A stretch of DNA of 64,000 bases, from NCBI RefSeq assembly GCF_001401755.1, contig NZ_KQ474099.1:127926-191925 (forward strand), read 5' to 3'. The notes below the pieces were generated by a model, which was given only the letters and a program-made list of their open reading frames with translations, ran no database searches and was not told the origin of the DNA. Source of the DNA: Aquimarina longa SW024 (GTDB lineage Bacteria; Bacteroidota; Bacteroidia; Flavobacteriales; Flavobacteriaceae). This document shows, piece after piece, positions 53,842-63,981 of this stretch. The position numbers were made by a program, and so were the translations under genes. The first letter of the stretch is position 1. The number at the start of each line of letters is the position of its first letter.

Positions 53842-56481
53842 ATGAAAAAAGCTCTTAAAATTCTTGGTATATTTCTACTACTAATCATCATAACAATCAT
53901 TGCCATTCCTTTTTTATTTAAAGGAACCATCCAAGATAAAGTAAAGTATCTAGTGAATCAACACGTACATGCCAAAGTAGATTTTGCTAATCTAGATATA
54001 AGCCTGATTAGAAGTTTCCCGAAAGCATCGATTACAATAGATGAATTATCAATTATTAATTACACTCCATTTGAAGGAGATACTCTAGCATATTCAAAAA
54101 AAATCGCTTTGGACATGTCTATTCCTGAATTATTTAAAGGCTCCTCACAACCTATTAGTGTTCAGGAAATAATAATTGATGAAGCTACTATTGCGATCAA
54201 AACTGACTCATTAGGAAATTCTAATATTGATATTGCTAAAAAACAAGAAGTGACCTCAGAAGAACTACCTGAAAAAGAAAGCGCTCCTTTTACTTTTGCA
54301 TTAGATCATTATGAAATAAATCATAGTAAGGTTTTATTTAAAGATGACGTTAGCAAAACTAATCTAATGATAACTGATCTTAATCATAGCGGTGATGGCT
54401 CTGTATCTGGTGACAAAATAATTTTAAACACACTAACCAGTACTGAAGCATCATTCAGCTTAGGTGATACCAAATACTTAAATAAAAACAAATTGCAGCT
54501 AGATGCTGATATCGAATTAGATCTTAAAAATCAACGGTATTCTTTTAAAGAAAATAAAGCTTTAATCAATCGATTACCATTAGAGTTTGCAGGATATGTT
54601 CAATTATTTAAAAAGTATACTGATATAGATCTTAGTTTTAAAACACCTTCCTCAGATTTTAAAAATTTCCTAGCTGTAATTCCCGAAACCTACGTTAAAA
54701 ATCTAGATGGTATACAAACTAATGGAGATTTCTCTATTAATGGTCATATTAAAGGGAAAGCTGATGATACACATATCCCTAAAATGGATATTAAAATTGC
54801 ATCGCATAATGCTTCTTTTAAATATCCTGATTTACCAAAAGGAGTTAAAAATATTAATATAGATACACAGATCAAAAACGAAACGGGATTAGTAGATGAT
54901 ACTTATGTAGATATCAATAATTTGACTTTTAAGATAGATCAAGATTCTTTTGCAGCCAAAGGTAGCTTACATAATCTCACTAAAAACATGATTGTAGATA
55001 TGCTATTAAAAGGAACCTTAAATCTGGCTAACCTTAATCAAGCGTACCCACTACAACTCGAACAAAAATTAAATGGAATTGTCAAAGCTGATATCCAAAC
55101 AAAGTTTGACATGCAAGCTTTAGAAAAAGAACAATATCAAAATATAAAAAGTTCAGGTACTGCTAGCATATCTAAATTTACATATGCTTCTACAGATATC
55201 CCAAATGAAATAAAAATAGAAAAAGCTAATGTAAGTTTTAACCAAAAAACCATTTCATTAGACAATATGGAAGCTACTACAGGGCGATCAGATCTAGCCG
55301 CTAAAGGAACTATTGATAATCTCATGGGCTTTTTATTTGCTAAACAAGATCTAAAAGGGAATTTTGATGTAAACTCTTCCGTTTTTGCAGTAGATGATTT
55401 TATGATTAACGAGCAAGAATCAGAACCTGAAAAGAAAGTAGCAAAGGTCAAAACTACTACGACAGATGAAACAATGAGAATCCCTTCTTTCCTAGATGCT
55501 ACTCTAAATTTCAATACTAAAAAAGTTTTCTATGACAATCTAGAGCTACAAAATACTAAAGGGAGCGTAAAAATAAAAGATGAAACTGCTTATCTACAAA
55601 ATGTAACGTCTTCTATTTTTGATGGAGGAATCGCCATCGATGGTAATGTCTCTACTAAGTCCAAAGTACCTACTTTTGATATGGCATTGGATTTAAGCAA
55701 AATAGACATTGTTAAATCCTTTACTAATTTAGAACTTATAAAAGGTTTAGCTCCTATCGCAAAAACACTAACAGGGAAGTTAAGTACCAAAATAAACCTA
55801 AATGGAAACCTTAATGAAAGCCTTATTCCTGTACTAACCTCAATAAAAGGGAAGGCATTAGCAGAAATTCTTAATGCTCAGATTTCTACTACCAAAACTC
55901 CTTTTTTAGCGAACCTAGATAATCAACTTAACTTTATAGAAATAGATCAACTAAATCTAAAAAATATTAAAACTAACCTGAGTTTTGATGATGGAAAAGT
56001 TAATGTAAAACCTTTTGAGTTTGATGTAAAAGGAATAAAGATTACCGCTGGAGGAGATCATAGTCTTGACCAGAACATGAACTATACAATAAAACTTGAT
56101 GTACCAGCTAAATATCTAGGAAGTGAAATCGGTAACTTATTATCTAAACTTGATCAAAAAGAGGCCAATACTATGACTGTTGGATTACCAATCGGGATAT
56201 CAGGAAATTTCAAAAATCCAAAAATAGATTTAAATACTGATCAAGCGATACAAAAACTCACACAACAGATCGTTGATAACCAAAAAGCTAAAGTTAAAGA
56301 TAAACTTATAGGACAAGGAGAAGAGCTACTAACAGATCTATTTGGGGAATCTAAAAAACAAACAGATTCTTCTAAAACTGACTCAAAAAATACTACTGAA
56401 AAAGTAATAGAAAACACTGCAAAAGATATTTTTGGTGGTCTTTTTGGAAAGAAAAAAGATTCTACAAAAACAGATAATTAA
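53842..56481 (+). CDS. AsmA-family envelope protein
   Basis: The 879-residue protein begins with a single membrane anchor (about residues 5-28, ILGIFLLLIIITIIAIPFLF) and an AsmA N-terminal region (KVKYLVNQHVHAKVDFANLD, LIRSFPKASI). The long beta-rich body and the C-terminal AsmA-like 2 domain (LNGNLNESLIPVLTSIKGKA, about 650-800; YTIKLDVPAKYLG) are typical. AsmA/VPS13-like proteins bridge membranes and move lipids in the periplasm. The C-terminal 60 residues form a charged tail. Its leader carries a promoter and an inverted repeat; a terminator follows. Confidence 0.87.
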   Translation: MKKALKILGIFLLLIIITIIAIPFLFKGTIQDKVKYLVNQHVHAKVDFANLDISLIRSFPKASITIDELSIINYTPFEGDTLAYSKKIALDMSIPELFKGSSQPISVQEIIIDEATIAIKTDSLGNSNIDIAKKQEVTSEELPEKESAPFTFALDHYEINHSKVLFKDDVSKTNLMITDLNHSGDGSVSGDKIILNTLTSTEASFSLGDTKYLNKNKLQLDADIELDLKNQRYSFKENKALINRLPLEFAGYVQLFKKYTDIDLSFKTPSSDFKNFLAVIPETYVKNLDGIQTNGDFSINGHIKGKADDTHIPKMDIKIASHNASFKYPDLPKGVKNINIDTQIKNETGLVDDTYVDINNLTFKIDQDSFAAKGSLHNLTKNMIVDMLLKGTLNLANLNQAYPLQLEQKLNGIVKADIQTKFDMQALEKEQYQNIKSSGTASISKFTYASTDIPNEIKIEKANVSFNQKTISLDNMEATTGRSDLAAKGTIDNLMGFLFAKQDLKGNFDVNSSVFAVDDFMINEQESEPEKKVAKVKTTTTDETMRIPSFLDATLNFNTKKVFYDNLELQNTKGSVKIKDETAYLQNVTSSIFDGGIAIDGNVSTKSKVPTFDMALDLSKIDIVKSFTNLELIKGLAPIAKTLTGKLSTKINLNGNLNESLIPVLTSIKGKALAEILNAQISTTKTPFLANLDNQLNFIEIDQLNLKNIKTNLSFDDGKVNVKPFEFDVKGIKITAGGDHSLDQNMNYTIKLDVPAKYLGSEIGNLLSKLDQKEANTMTVGLPIGISGNFKNPKIDLNTDQAIQKLTQQIVDNQKAKVKDKLIGQGEELLTDLFGESKKQTDSSKTDSKNTTEKVIENTAKDIFGGLFGKKKDSTKTDN

Positions 56482-56520
56482 ATCTATAATAGAATCATTA
56501 TATTTTTAAATACTTAGAGT

Positions 56521-56552
56521 AATGACATGATAAAATTATCATGTCATTTTTG
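56521..56552 (+). terminator. rho-independent terminator of the AsmA-like gene
   Basis: The arms AATGACATGATA (56521-56532) and TATCATGTCATT (56537-56548) form a 12-bp stem with a 4-base loop, followed by a short T-run, 40 bases after the stop. Confidence 0.8.
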
Positions 56553-56689
56553 TTAAAAAATAATCCTTAAGGCTATATTAACAATACTGTTAATAAAACT
56601 AAAATAACAATTTAGTAATCTTACATCTATAATAAAAGTGCCTTTATAATCATAATTTTATAGCCAAAATTAAATACTCCCTCTAAATT

Positions 56690-57958
56690 ATGAAATCAAA
56701 AACTCTTAGTTTGATTATCTTTTTATTAGTTTCTTTTATTTCATTTTCACAAACAAAAACTAATAGTAATCAAATGAAATGGACCAAAACATGGACGAAT
56801 TTTGCTCCTAATAATGAAGATTACCCAAAACCAGAAGAAAAACTCCCCACTATAATAGATCGTGATTTATACCTAAGAAATGATGTCACATATTTACTAT
56901 CAGGAAATGTTTATGTTACCGATAATACGATATTAACCATACAAGAAGGAACTATTATTAGATGTGATGCAGAAAATACTGCTAGCCTTATAATTACCAA
57001 AGGATCTAAATTGATTGCAAAAGGATCAAAAGGATTTCCTATAGTATTTACTTCTAATAAACCAAAAAAATCCAGAAAATCAGGAGATTGGGGAGGTATT
57101 GTAATTATTGGATCTGGTAAAATTAATTCTCCTGCTATGTCTAAAATAATAGAAGGAAATTTTTTACCTCAGTACTCATCATATGGAGGAAATAAAGAAG
57201 ACGAATTAACAACTATTATGACCTATGTTAGAATCGAGTTTGCAGGAAAAAAAATCAATCAGTCTAAAGAGCTAAATGGATTATCTCTCTATTCATTAGG
57301 CAGTAACTCTATCATAAGTAATATAATGGTAAGTTTCTCGGCAGATGATTCTTTTGAATGTTTTGGAGGTAGTGCAAATATGTCAAACCTAGTTTCCTAC
57401 AAAGCAAAAGACGATGATTATGATTTTACACTGGGATATCAGGGAGAGCTCAATACTATTTTAGCCATTAGACACCCTTACATTAGCGATACTAGTGGTT
57501 CTTACGCTATTGAGACAGATGGATATGATAAAAAAGAAGGTTTTGTCAATATCCAATCAGTATCAAGTATCCGTATCAAAAATGCAACCTTAGTAAATTT
57601 ATCTAATCATAGCAATTATCAACATACAACTGCTGCTATTTCATCCAAGAATTTAGCTAAAATTGCGCTTACTAACATGAGGATTTCTGGTTTTGCTAAT
57701 ATTGTAAAGTTTGATAAAACATATCAATCTATTGAAGATCTTCAAAAATATTTTTCATTAGAAAATAGCATCTTTAATGTACACAATAAAACAGTAATAA
57801 CACAATATAACACAGAAATAAAAACAGATCAATTGCTTAAATATAATATGTATACAAATCATTTCAGAAGCGTTGATGATGTATTTACAGATCCCTTTAA
57901 CGAAAAAAATCCAAAATTTACACTAAAGGAATCTGAAAACTATACTGTAATGCAGTAA
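56690..57958 (+). CDS. secreted beta-helix protein, module copy 1
   Basis: The 422-residue protein has a signal peptide (about residues 1-21, ending SFISFSQ). The body resembles the Bacteroidota right-handed beta-helix family: LYLRNDVTYLLSGNVYV, LTIQEGTIIRCDAE, GFPIVFTSNKPKKSRKSG and DWGGIVIIGSGKIN. No T9SS C-terminal sorting domain is seen, so it is probably periplasmic or secreted by another route. It is paralogous to the gene at 58846 over its whole length and is followed by a 145-residue partner that is also duplicated. Its function is unknown. Confidence 0.78.
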   Translation: MKSKTLSLIIFLLVSFISFSQTKTNSNQMKWTKTWTNFAPNNEDYPKPEEKLPTIIDRDLYLRNDVTYLLSGNVYVTDNTILTIQEGTIIRCDAENTASLIITKGSKLIAKGSKGFPIVFTSNKPKKSRKSGDWGGIVIIGSGKINSPAMSKIIEGNFLPQYSSYGGNKEDELTTIMTYVRIEFAGKKINQSKELNGLSLYSLGSNSIISNIMVSFSADDSFECFGGSANMSNLVSYKAKDDDYDFTLGYQGELNTILAIRHPYISDTSGSYAIETDGYDKKEGFVNIQSVSSIRIKNATLVNLSNHSNYQHTTAAISSKNLAKIALTNMRISGFANIVKFDKTYQSIEDLQKYFSLENSIFNVHNKTVITQYNTEIKTDQLLKYNMYTNHFRSVDDVFTDPFNEKNPKFTLKESENYTVMQ

Positions 57959-57996
57959 ATCAAAGAAATTCTACTAAAAAAACAATCTTTCGCATA

Positions 57997-58434
57997 ATGA
58001 AACTATTCAATATTATTTTTTTTACTCTTTTTATTATAAATTTTAACTACTCTCAGGTAAAGAAAAATGTATTTTTTGATCAAAAAGTTTTAATCAAAAA
58101 ATTTCATACTATAGATGAGTTAGAAGGCTTAAAAAAAGGGGAACTCACTAAATTATATGCAGATCGTATTAATGAAATCATAACCATATTACCATACCTA
58201 GCACTGACCAATGAAGCTAATGTTAGAATGTCAGACATCGGGATTCAAGAAAACTCGGGTCATTTAAAATCGCTTAACAAGCAACATATAGCAACCTCAG
58301 AAGCTCTTGAAAACACTAAAACTGTAATTTCAGAATTTATTCCATATGCAGATACCGAAAAAATTATTTGGGGTATCTTATATTTTGAAGAAATAATTAA
58401 AAAAATTAGAATAGGCGCTAATGGAAATTTCTAG
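57997..58434 (+). CDS. small secreted protein, module copy 1
   Basis: The 145-residue protein has a signal peptide (about residues 1-19, ending NFNYSQ) and a helical mature part with KFHTIDELEGLKKGELTKLY, LPYLALTNEANVRMSDIGI and FEEIIKKIRIGANGNF. It is clearly paralogous to the protein at 60177. I recognise no named family. It follows the beta-helix gene by 38 bases, and the same order recurs in copy 2, so the two products probably act together. Confidence 0.72.
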   Translation: MKLFNIIFFTLFIINFNYSQVKKNVFFDQKVLIKKFHTIDELEGLKKGELTKLYADRINEIITILPYLALTNEANVRMSDIGIQENSGHLKSLNKQHIATSEALENTKTVISEFIPYADTEKIIWGILYFEEIIKKIRIGANGNF

Positions 58435-58845
58435 TCAACTCTAAGTTAGAGTTATTCAAAGAAATTTTATTCTCAATCCTGAATTTTAAATGTAATATAT
58501 TAGTCTTTTTAACCTAAAAACTCTATTTATAGAGATCAAAATAGTCTAAAAAAGAAAGTTTAATCTTTTTTCTAAACGGAGAAATGGATTAAAACACAAT
58601 GTCATACATTTTTTTTACAAATCTAGATATAGACTAATCATTTTTTTGATTATCAATCACGTACATAATATTAACTGTACGAAATATACTATTAATATTT
58701 TCATAATTTAAGTTAAAAATACGACGAACATACAAAGTTTATGGTAAACACGTAACCAATTTTGCCATAACTCTAGTATCTTAGTAGTCTAAAAATTAGG
58801 AGAAAGAAATTTCCTCTAAAAGTTTAACCCCCTAAATCAACCATC
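58435..58845. other. spacer between the two module copies
   Basis: The 411 AT-rich bases between the module copies show no gene, tRNA or good terminator. A promoter for copy 2 is expected; TATCTTAG near 58780 resembles but does not match TAnnTTTG. Confidence 0.4.
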
Positions 58846-60120
58846 ATGAAAAAAAGATGTTCCCTACTAACAACTTTTATACTATTACTTATCTACTCTC
58901 CAACTATTGCTCAGGATTTTAATGAAAATAATGATCGATGGACCAAGGTATGGACAAACTTCACTCCTAATAAAATGAATTATCCAGAAGCAGAGGAAGC
59001 ACTACCTAATATTATTACTGATCATACTTATCTAAGAAATGATATCGTATACTCTATATCAGGTGACGTATATGTAACTAATGGTGCCTCTTTAACAATA
59101 CAAGAAGGAACAGTAATACGATGTGATCATAAAAACCCTGCAAATCTTATCATTACTAAAGGATCTAAACTAATTGCGGTAGGATCTAAGGCATATCCTA
59201 TTGTTTTTACATCTAGCAAAGCCCCTAAATCCAGAAATAGTGGAGATTGGGGAGGAATAACTATTGCAGGATCAGGGAAAGTAAATACGGTTTCTGGTAA
59301 CGGTATTATTGAAGGTGATTTTAATCCAAAATACTCTGTGTATGGTGGAAATCAAATAGACGAAGAAACAACAATATTAAAATTTGTAAGAATCGAATTT
59401 TCGGGTAATACGGCTAAAAGAACAGCAGGGACTAATGGGCTATCTTTATACGGAATAGGAACATCTACTATCATAGAAAATATTATGGTAAGCTACTCTG
59501 GTCAGGATTCATATAATATTCATGGAGGAAAAAACAATCTTCAGAATCTAATTTCTCTTAAAGCGCAAAAAGATGATTATCATTTTGCAGAAGGCTTTAA
59601 AGGTACTATTAAAAATATTATAGCTATTAGACATCCATATATCAATAGTCCTCAAGGATCTTTTGCTATCGAAGTAGATGGATATAATCCAGAACTTGGA
59701 TATATAAAACCTGATGCGATAACAGATGTTACGATCACTAATGCTACACTTGTTAACTTATCAGATAAATCAAATTACCAACACACAACTGCCGCAATCT
59801 CTGCTTCTAATTCAGCTATATCATATATTCATAATTCTAAAATATCAGGATTTTCTGATGTGATTCAATTTGATAAATCTTATACTTCTTTAGCTACAAT
59901 GCAAAAAGCATTTATGATGGACAATAGTTTTTTCAATATACATGGAAAAGGTGTCAAATCAAGCAATAAGGCAATTAACGGAACTTTAGATATTTTAAAA
60001 TACAACCGATTTACGGAAAACTTTGTAGCTGTTAACAATTTATTTAGCGACCCTAAAAACACAGTTACTCCTAAGTTTCAATTAAAACAATCATTAAACA
60101 ACTATATGGTTATGCAATAA
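58846..60120 (+). CDS. secreted beta-helix protein, module copy 2
   Basis: The 424-residue paralogue of the protein at 56690 has a signal peptide ending SPTIAQ and the same blocks: TKVWTNFTPNKMNYPEAEE, LYLRND-type TYLRNDIVYSISGDVYV, LTIQEGTVIRCDHK, YPIVFTSSKAPKSRNSG and DWGGITIAGSGKVN. The final block ends NNYMVMQ, matching NYTVMQ in copy 1. Numerous substitutions at DNA level show that the duplication is not recent. It is followed 56 bases later by the small partner. Confidence 0.78.
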   Translation: MKKRCSLLTTFILLLIYSPTIAQDFNENNDRWTKVWTNFTPNKMNYPEAEEALPNIITDHTYLRNDIVYSISGDVYVTNGASLTIQEGTVIRCDHKNPANLIITKGSKLIAVGSKAYPIVFTSSKAPKSRNSGDWGGITIAGSGKVNTVSGNGIIEGDFNPKYSVYGGNQIDEETTILKFVRIEFSGNTAKRTAGTNGLSLYGIGTSTIIENIMVSYSGQDSYNIHGGKNNLQNLISLKAQKDDYHFAEGFKGTIKNIIAIRHPYINSPQGSFAIEVDGYNPELGYIKPDAITDVTITNATLVNLSDKSNYQHTTAAISASNSAISYIHNSKISGFSDVIQFDKSYTSLATMQKAFMMDNSFFNIHGKGVKSSNKAINGTLDILKYNRFTENFVAVNNLFSDPKNTVTPKFQLKQSLNNYMVMQ

Positions 60121-60176
60121 AAGTTTATAGCGAGATCTGATGCATAAAACATAATCGATCCAAATTAAAAAACACT

Positions 60177-60617
60177 ATGTCAAAAACATCAATAACTTTT
60201 TTATTCATCCTTATCACGAGTTCATTTTTTGCTCAAAATACAAATGACGCTGTCTTTTTTACCCCAAAAAGTCAGATCAATAAATTTCACACAATTAGTG
60301 ACCTACAAGCTCTTAAAAAAGGAGAGCTTGTAAAATTATATCAAGATCGAGTTAAAGAAATTATAACGATATTACCATTCTTATCTCTAACTAATGAAGC
60401 TGGTGTAAGATTAAGCGATATTGGTATTAAAGAAGACTCTAGACACCTCAAAACCCTAAAGAATAGCGTAGAATCTAACAAAAAAAACTTGTTAGTAGTT
60501 AAAGAAACTATAGAAGAATTAATTCCTTATGCGGATACTGATAAAATTATCTGGACTATTTTATATTATGAAGAAATCATTAAAAAAATGAGAATCGGAG
60601 TTGATGGAAATTTTTAA
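60177..60617 (+). CDS. small secreted protein, module copy 2
   Basis: The 146-residue protein has a signal peptide ending SSFFAQ and is paralogous to the protein at 57997: KFHTISDLQALKKGELVKLY, LPFLSLTNEAGVRLSDIGI and YEEIIKKMRIGVDGNF align block for block. The central region (about residues 85-115) is the least conserved. Its function is unknown; retention of the gene pair order argues for a functional unit. Confidence 0.72.
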   Translation: MSKTSITFLFILITSSFFAQNTNDAVFFTPKSQINKFHTISDLQALKKGELVKLYQDRVKEIITILPFLSLTNEAGVRLSDIGIKEDSRHLKTLKNSVESNKKNLLVVKETIEELIPYADTDKIIWTILYYEEIIKKMRIGVDGNF

Positions 60618-60777
60618 AAATTCAACTAGTTCAAACGCTAACACTAAAAATTATTAGTTATTCTATATTATTAACTAATAAATAGACTTTAACAAAACGA
60701 AAGATTATAAAAATCATCTCATATAAACAGCTAGAATACTTAGGATTAAATTAATGTGTTGTATACTCTTAAGGGTT

Positions 60778-60808
60778 AGAAGAGGCAATTGCCTCTTCTA
60801 TTTTTTTT
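60778..60808 (+). terminator. rho-independent terminator after module copy 2
   Basis: AGAAGAGGCA/TGCCTCTTCT-type arms (60778-60799, a nearly loopless perfect palindrome) are followed by TATTTTTTTT. The perfect stem and T-run make a good terminator, though it lies 160 bases after the last stop codon and may serve an unseen short transcript. Confidence 0.75.
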
Positions 60809-60842
60809 GTAAGATTACTTTGTTTACAACAACTAAGTATCT

Positions 60843-61478
60843 ATGATTACAATACTGTCTTATCTTTTATTAGGGATTTTTATTACTATACTAAGTGCAC
60901 TACCACTTGGAGTTGTCAATTTAGTGGTTATTAACACTACTATAAAAGAAGGTATAAAAAATGTTTCGCACATAATTATTGCCGCAGGAGTTGGAGAAGT
61001 TATATTAGCTTTTTTTGCACTACATTATAGTACAGAATTATCTATTTTTTTTCAAGAAAACCAATGGGTTCAAATTGTATTTATAATACTTTTTCTAAGT
61101 ATTGGTATTTATTTTGTACTCTTTAAAAACAATCCTAATTTCATCCATAAACCTAAAAAATTAAGACTATTAGGTTCTAAACTATTAAGTGGTTTTTTTT
61201 TAGCAATACTAAATCCACCTGTACTAATTTATTGGATTTTAGCTATATCACTGATTAACAAGTCTATTGTCAAACTTACATCGCAGACTTCGTTGATTAC
61301 TCTTTTTCTTTTCTTTTTAGGTGTTTATTTAGGAAAAATAGGAACTTTATATTTTTATAGCAAATGGGGGTATAAAATGACTCAAAAACAAAAAAATGAA
61401 ACAAACAAAACTTCTAAAACTATAGGGATTATTTTAATCATGGTCTCTATTATCCAAAGTATTAGGTTATTCATCTAG
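60843..61478 (+). CDS. LysE-family exporter
   Basis: The 211-residue membrane protein has about six hydrophobic segments and the LysE family pattern LGVVNLVVINTTIKEGIKN near the first loop, with GFFLAILNPPVLIYWILA in the middle. Family members export amino acids. The classic GPGP of LysE is not seen in this form. It is a lone gene between a terminator and the PLP decarboxylase, which has its own promoter element. Confidence 0.8.
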   Translation: MITILSYLLLGIFITILSALPLGVVNLVVINTTIKEGIKNVSHIIIAAGVGEVILAFFALHYSTELSIFFQENQWVQIVFIILFLSIGIYFVLFKNNPNFIHKPKKLRLLGSKLLSGFFLAILNPPVLIYWILAISLINKSIVKLTSQTSLITLFLFFLGVYLGKIGTLYFYSKWGYKMTQKQKNETNKTSKTIGIILIMVSIIQSIRLFI

Positions 61479-61597
61479 TATTCAGGTAAAAAAACACTTA
61501 TAGCACAACACTTTTAAACTTCCTATAAAACCTTAGTTCTTTTATAAAATACTATTTTTTTACTCATTTATACATGTATATTTAATATTCAATTAAA

Positions 61598-61605
61598 TAA
61601 ATTTG
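61598..61605 (+). promoter_or_regulatory. -7 element TAAATTTG of the decarboxylase gene
   Basis: TAAATTTG matches TAnnTTTG, 126 bases before the ATG at 61732. This long leader makes the assignment tentative. Confidence 0.35.
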
Positions 61606-61731
61606 TGGGCTCTACAATTAATTAAATGTTAAAGTAAAACATCTATAATTCGGAGTTCATTTCCTATCCGTACAATTAAGATAGACACTTTATTTTAAGA
61701 TTTCTTTAGTAGAAATATAAAATATCCCACT

Positions 61732-63201
61732 ATGACAACTGATGACTTAAACGTTAAACTAAAATTATCAAAAAAAGAAATGCAACAATATGGCTATAAA
61801 ATTATCGATCATATTGTTGAACATTTTGAAAATCAAAACTCCAAAAAACCTGTAACTATAGCATCTAGAGAAGAAATGGATTCTCTATTAATAGAACATA
61901 TTCCTGATCAACCTACTTCTGCAAACGAAGTTTTAGATTTTGTAATGAGTCAAATCATCCCTAATAGTAATATTGTATCACACCCTAAATCATATTCGTT
62001 TGTACCTGGGCCTAGTAATTACATAAGTGTTATGGCAGACACTATCGCTACAGGATTCAATATCTTTTCTGGAGGTTGGGTAGCATCACCTGCTGCTACA
62101 GAACTAGAGATTGTAGTAATGAACTGGCTTCTTAAGATTTTTGGATTTCCAACAAAAAAAGGAGGTGGTATCTTTACTAGTGGTGGGTCTATGGCAAATC
62201 TTACAGCACTAGTGACTGCTAGAAGAATAAAATGTGGGCAAGAGTTCTCTAAAGCTATAATTTACTTATCAGATCAGGCACACTCTTCTAACATAAAAGC
62301 TATCAAAGTAATTGGGTTTAAAAAAGAGCAAATCCGAATTATACCTACAGATCTAGAGTTTAAAGTATCTTTAAATAAATTAAAGAATGCAATTGCCAAG
62401 GATCGCTTAGAAGGATTACAACCATTTTGTATCATCGCTTCTGCCGGAACTACAAATACCGGAACAGTAGATCCACTAGATGAGATTGCTACGATCTGCC
62501 AAGAAGAAAACCTATGGATGCATGTCGATGGTGCATATGGAGGCGCCGCAATATTATCTAATAAAGGAGCACAGACATTAAAAGGAATTGAACGAGCAGA
62601 TTCATTAACAGTAGATCCTCATAAATGGTTTTTTCAACCCTACGAAATAGGATGTTTATTAGTTAAAGATCATAATTGGTTAAGTAATACTTTTAGTGAA
62701 AAACCAGAATACCTTAGAGACATAGAAGGTAATGAATCTGAGATTAATTTTTATGATCATGGCATACAGTTAACACGTCGTTTTCGTGCTTTAAAATTCT
62801 ATATGTCATTAAAAACATTCGGGCTATCATCTTTCAAAAAAGCAATACAATATACTATAGAACTTGCTGAACAAACAGAGGCTATATTAAGAAAAAGTAC
62901 TTATTGGGAAATTACATCTCCCGCTACATTAGCTATAATCAACTTTAGATACCATCCTATAAAACAAGAGTTATCCGAAGAAGAATTGGATGTAATCAAT
63001 CAAAATATTTCAAAAAAAATAGTAACCTCTAGAGAAGCATTATTAGTAACCACTGTTTTACAAGGACAAATTGTACTAAGAATGTGTCTCATAAACCCCA
63101 GAACAACTATCGAAGATATAAAAGACACATTACAACAGTGCGAAATCTATGGAAAAGAAGAGTTAGAACTATTACAAAAATCTAATTTAAGAGATTGTTA
63201 A
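61732..63201 (+). CDS. PLP-dependent aromatic amino acid / tyrosine-type decarboxylase
   Basis: The 489-residue protein belongs to the group II PLP decarboxylases (aromatic-L-amino-acid decarboxylase/glutamate decarboxylase). The cofactor lysine is Lys298 in DPHKWFFQPYE; SYSFVPGPSNYISVMAD, GGIFTSGGSMANLTALVTAR and WMHVDGAYGGAA are the classic substrate- and cofactor-binding blocks. It should decarboxylate an aromatic amino acid such as tryptophan, tyrosine or phenylalanine; substrate choice is not readable by eye. Its last 15 bases overlap the convergent DUF2797 gene. Confidence 0.92.
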   Translation: MTTDDLNVKLKLSKKEMQQYGYKIIDHIVEHFENQNSKKPVTIASREEMDSLLIEHIPDQPTSANEVLDFVMSQIIPNSNIVSHPKSYSFVPGPSNYISVMADTIATGFNIFSGGWVASPAATELEIVVMNWLLKIFGFPTKKGGGIFTSGGSMANLTALVTARRIKCGQEFSKAIIYLSDQAHSSNIKAIKVIGFKKEQIRIIPTDLEFKVSLNKLKNAIAKDRLEGLQPFCIIASAGTTNTGTVDPLDEIATICQEENLWMHVDGAYGGAAILSNKGAQTLKGIERADSLTVDPHKWFFQPYEIGCLLVKDHNWLSNTFSEKPEYLRDIEGNESEINFYDHGIQLTRRFRALKFYMSLKTFGLSSFKKAIQYTIELAEQTEAILRKSTYWEITSPATLAIINFRYHPIKQELSEEELDVINQNISKKIVTSREALLVTTVLQGQIVLRMCLINPRTTIEDIKDTLQQCEIYGKEELELLQKSNLRDC

Positions 63202-63981
63202 ACGTACCACATACCCTTCATTATTTCTAACATTAAAGACTGTATGATCTTCAAAAATAAGATACTGCCCTTTTATCCCTTTAAGAACACCAGAAAACTC
63301 TGGTGTTTTTTCTAGGTTAAGGCTTTTTAATTTATCAGGATACTGTAATACTGGAAAATGAAGCTGCGTTTCTTTTCCATCCTCAATAAAATAATCTTTT
63401 ACCTCATCAGGTATACAATCTCTTAGTGTATTTTTATAATCAATCAAATTTTCATCAACTATATCATTTTTAAGCATTTTACGCCAATTCGTTTTATCAG
63501 AAACTTTTTCTTTTAAAGCTACTTCTGCAATACCTGCTAAGTATCGATTAGGAACTTCGACAATTGCTATAGCTTCATGTGCTCCCTGATCTATCCATCT
63601 TGTAGGGACTTGAGATTTTCGAGTCACGCCTACTTTTACACTACTAGAATTAGCCAAGTATACAATATGAGGCTGTAACTGAGCTTTTTTTTCAAATTCT
63701 AAATCCCTGTCTTCTATGTCTAAATGTGCTGTACTTAATTCTGGACGGATTACCCAATCTCCTACTTGAGGCTGGTTATAAAAATCATCATAACAATATC
63801 CCTGTCTAAATATTTTTTTATTCTTACCACATGCCAAACATTGATAGCCTACAAATTCTATCTGTATTTTTTTATTCAATAATTGATTCATATGGATAAA
63901 ATCTGATTCAAAAACCAAGTAATACTGAATAGGATTCCCTAATTCTGTCTGCATTTTTTTAAGTACTCCAGTATATTTCAT
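63187..63981 (-). CDS. DUF2797 protein with N-terminal zinc-ribbon-like cysteines
   Basis: The 264-residue protein belongs to DUF2797. YQCLACGKNKKIFRQGYCYDD (residues about 45-65, with three visible Cys in a ribbon-like spacing) precedes the domain, and VYLANSSSVKVGVTRKSQVP is the GIY-YIG-like strand pattern (IYLANSxxxKVGVT). VPTRWIDQGAHEAIAIVEVPN continues it. The relation to GIY-YIG nucleases is noted for this family, but activity is unknown. It converges with the decarboxylase, overlapping by 15 bases. Confidence 0.85.
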   Translation of the reverse strand: MKYTGVLKKMQTELGNPIQYYLVFESDFIHMNQLLNKKIQIEFVGYQCLACGKNKKIFRQGYCYDDFYNQPQVGDWVIRPELSTAHLDIEDRDLEFEKKAQLQPHIVYLANSSSVKVGVTRKSQVPTRWIDQGAHEAIAIVEVPNRYLAGIAEVALKEKVSDKTNWRKMLKNDIVDENLIDYKNTLRDCIPDEVKDYFIEDGKETQLHFPVLQYPDKLKSLNLEKTPEFSGVLKGIKGQYLIFEDHTVFNVRNNEGYVVRLTIS

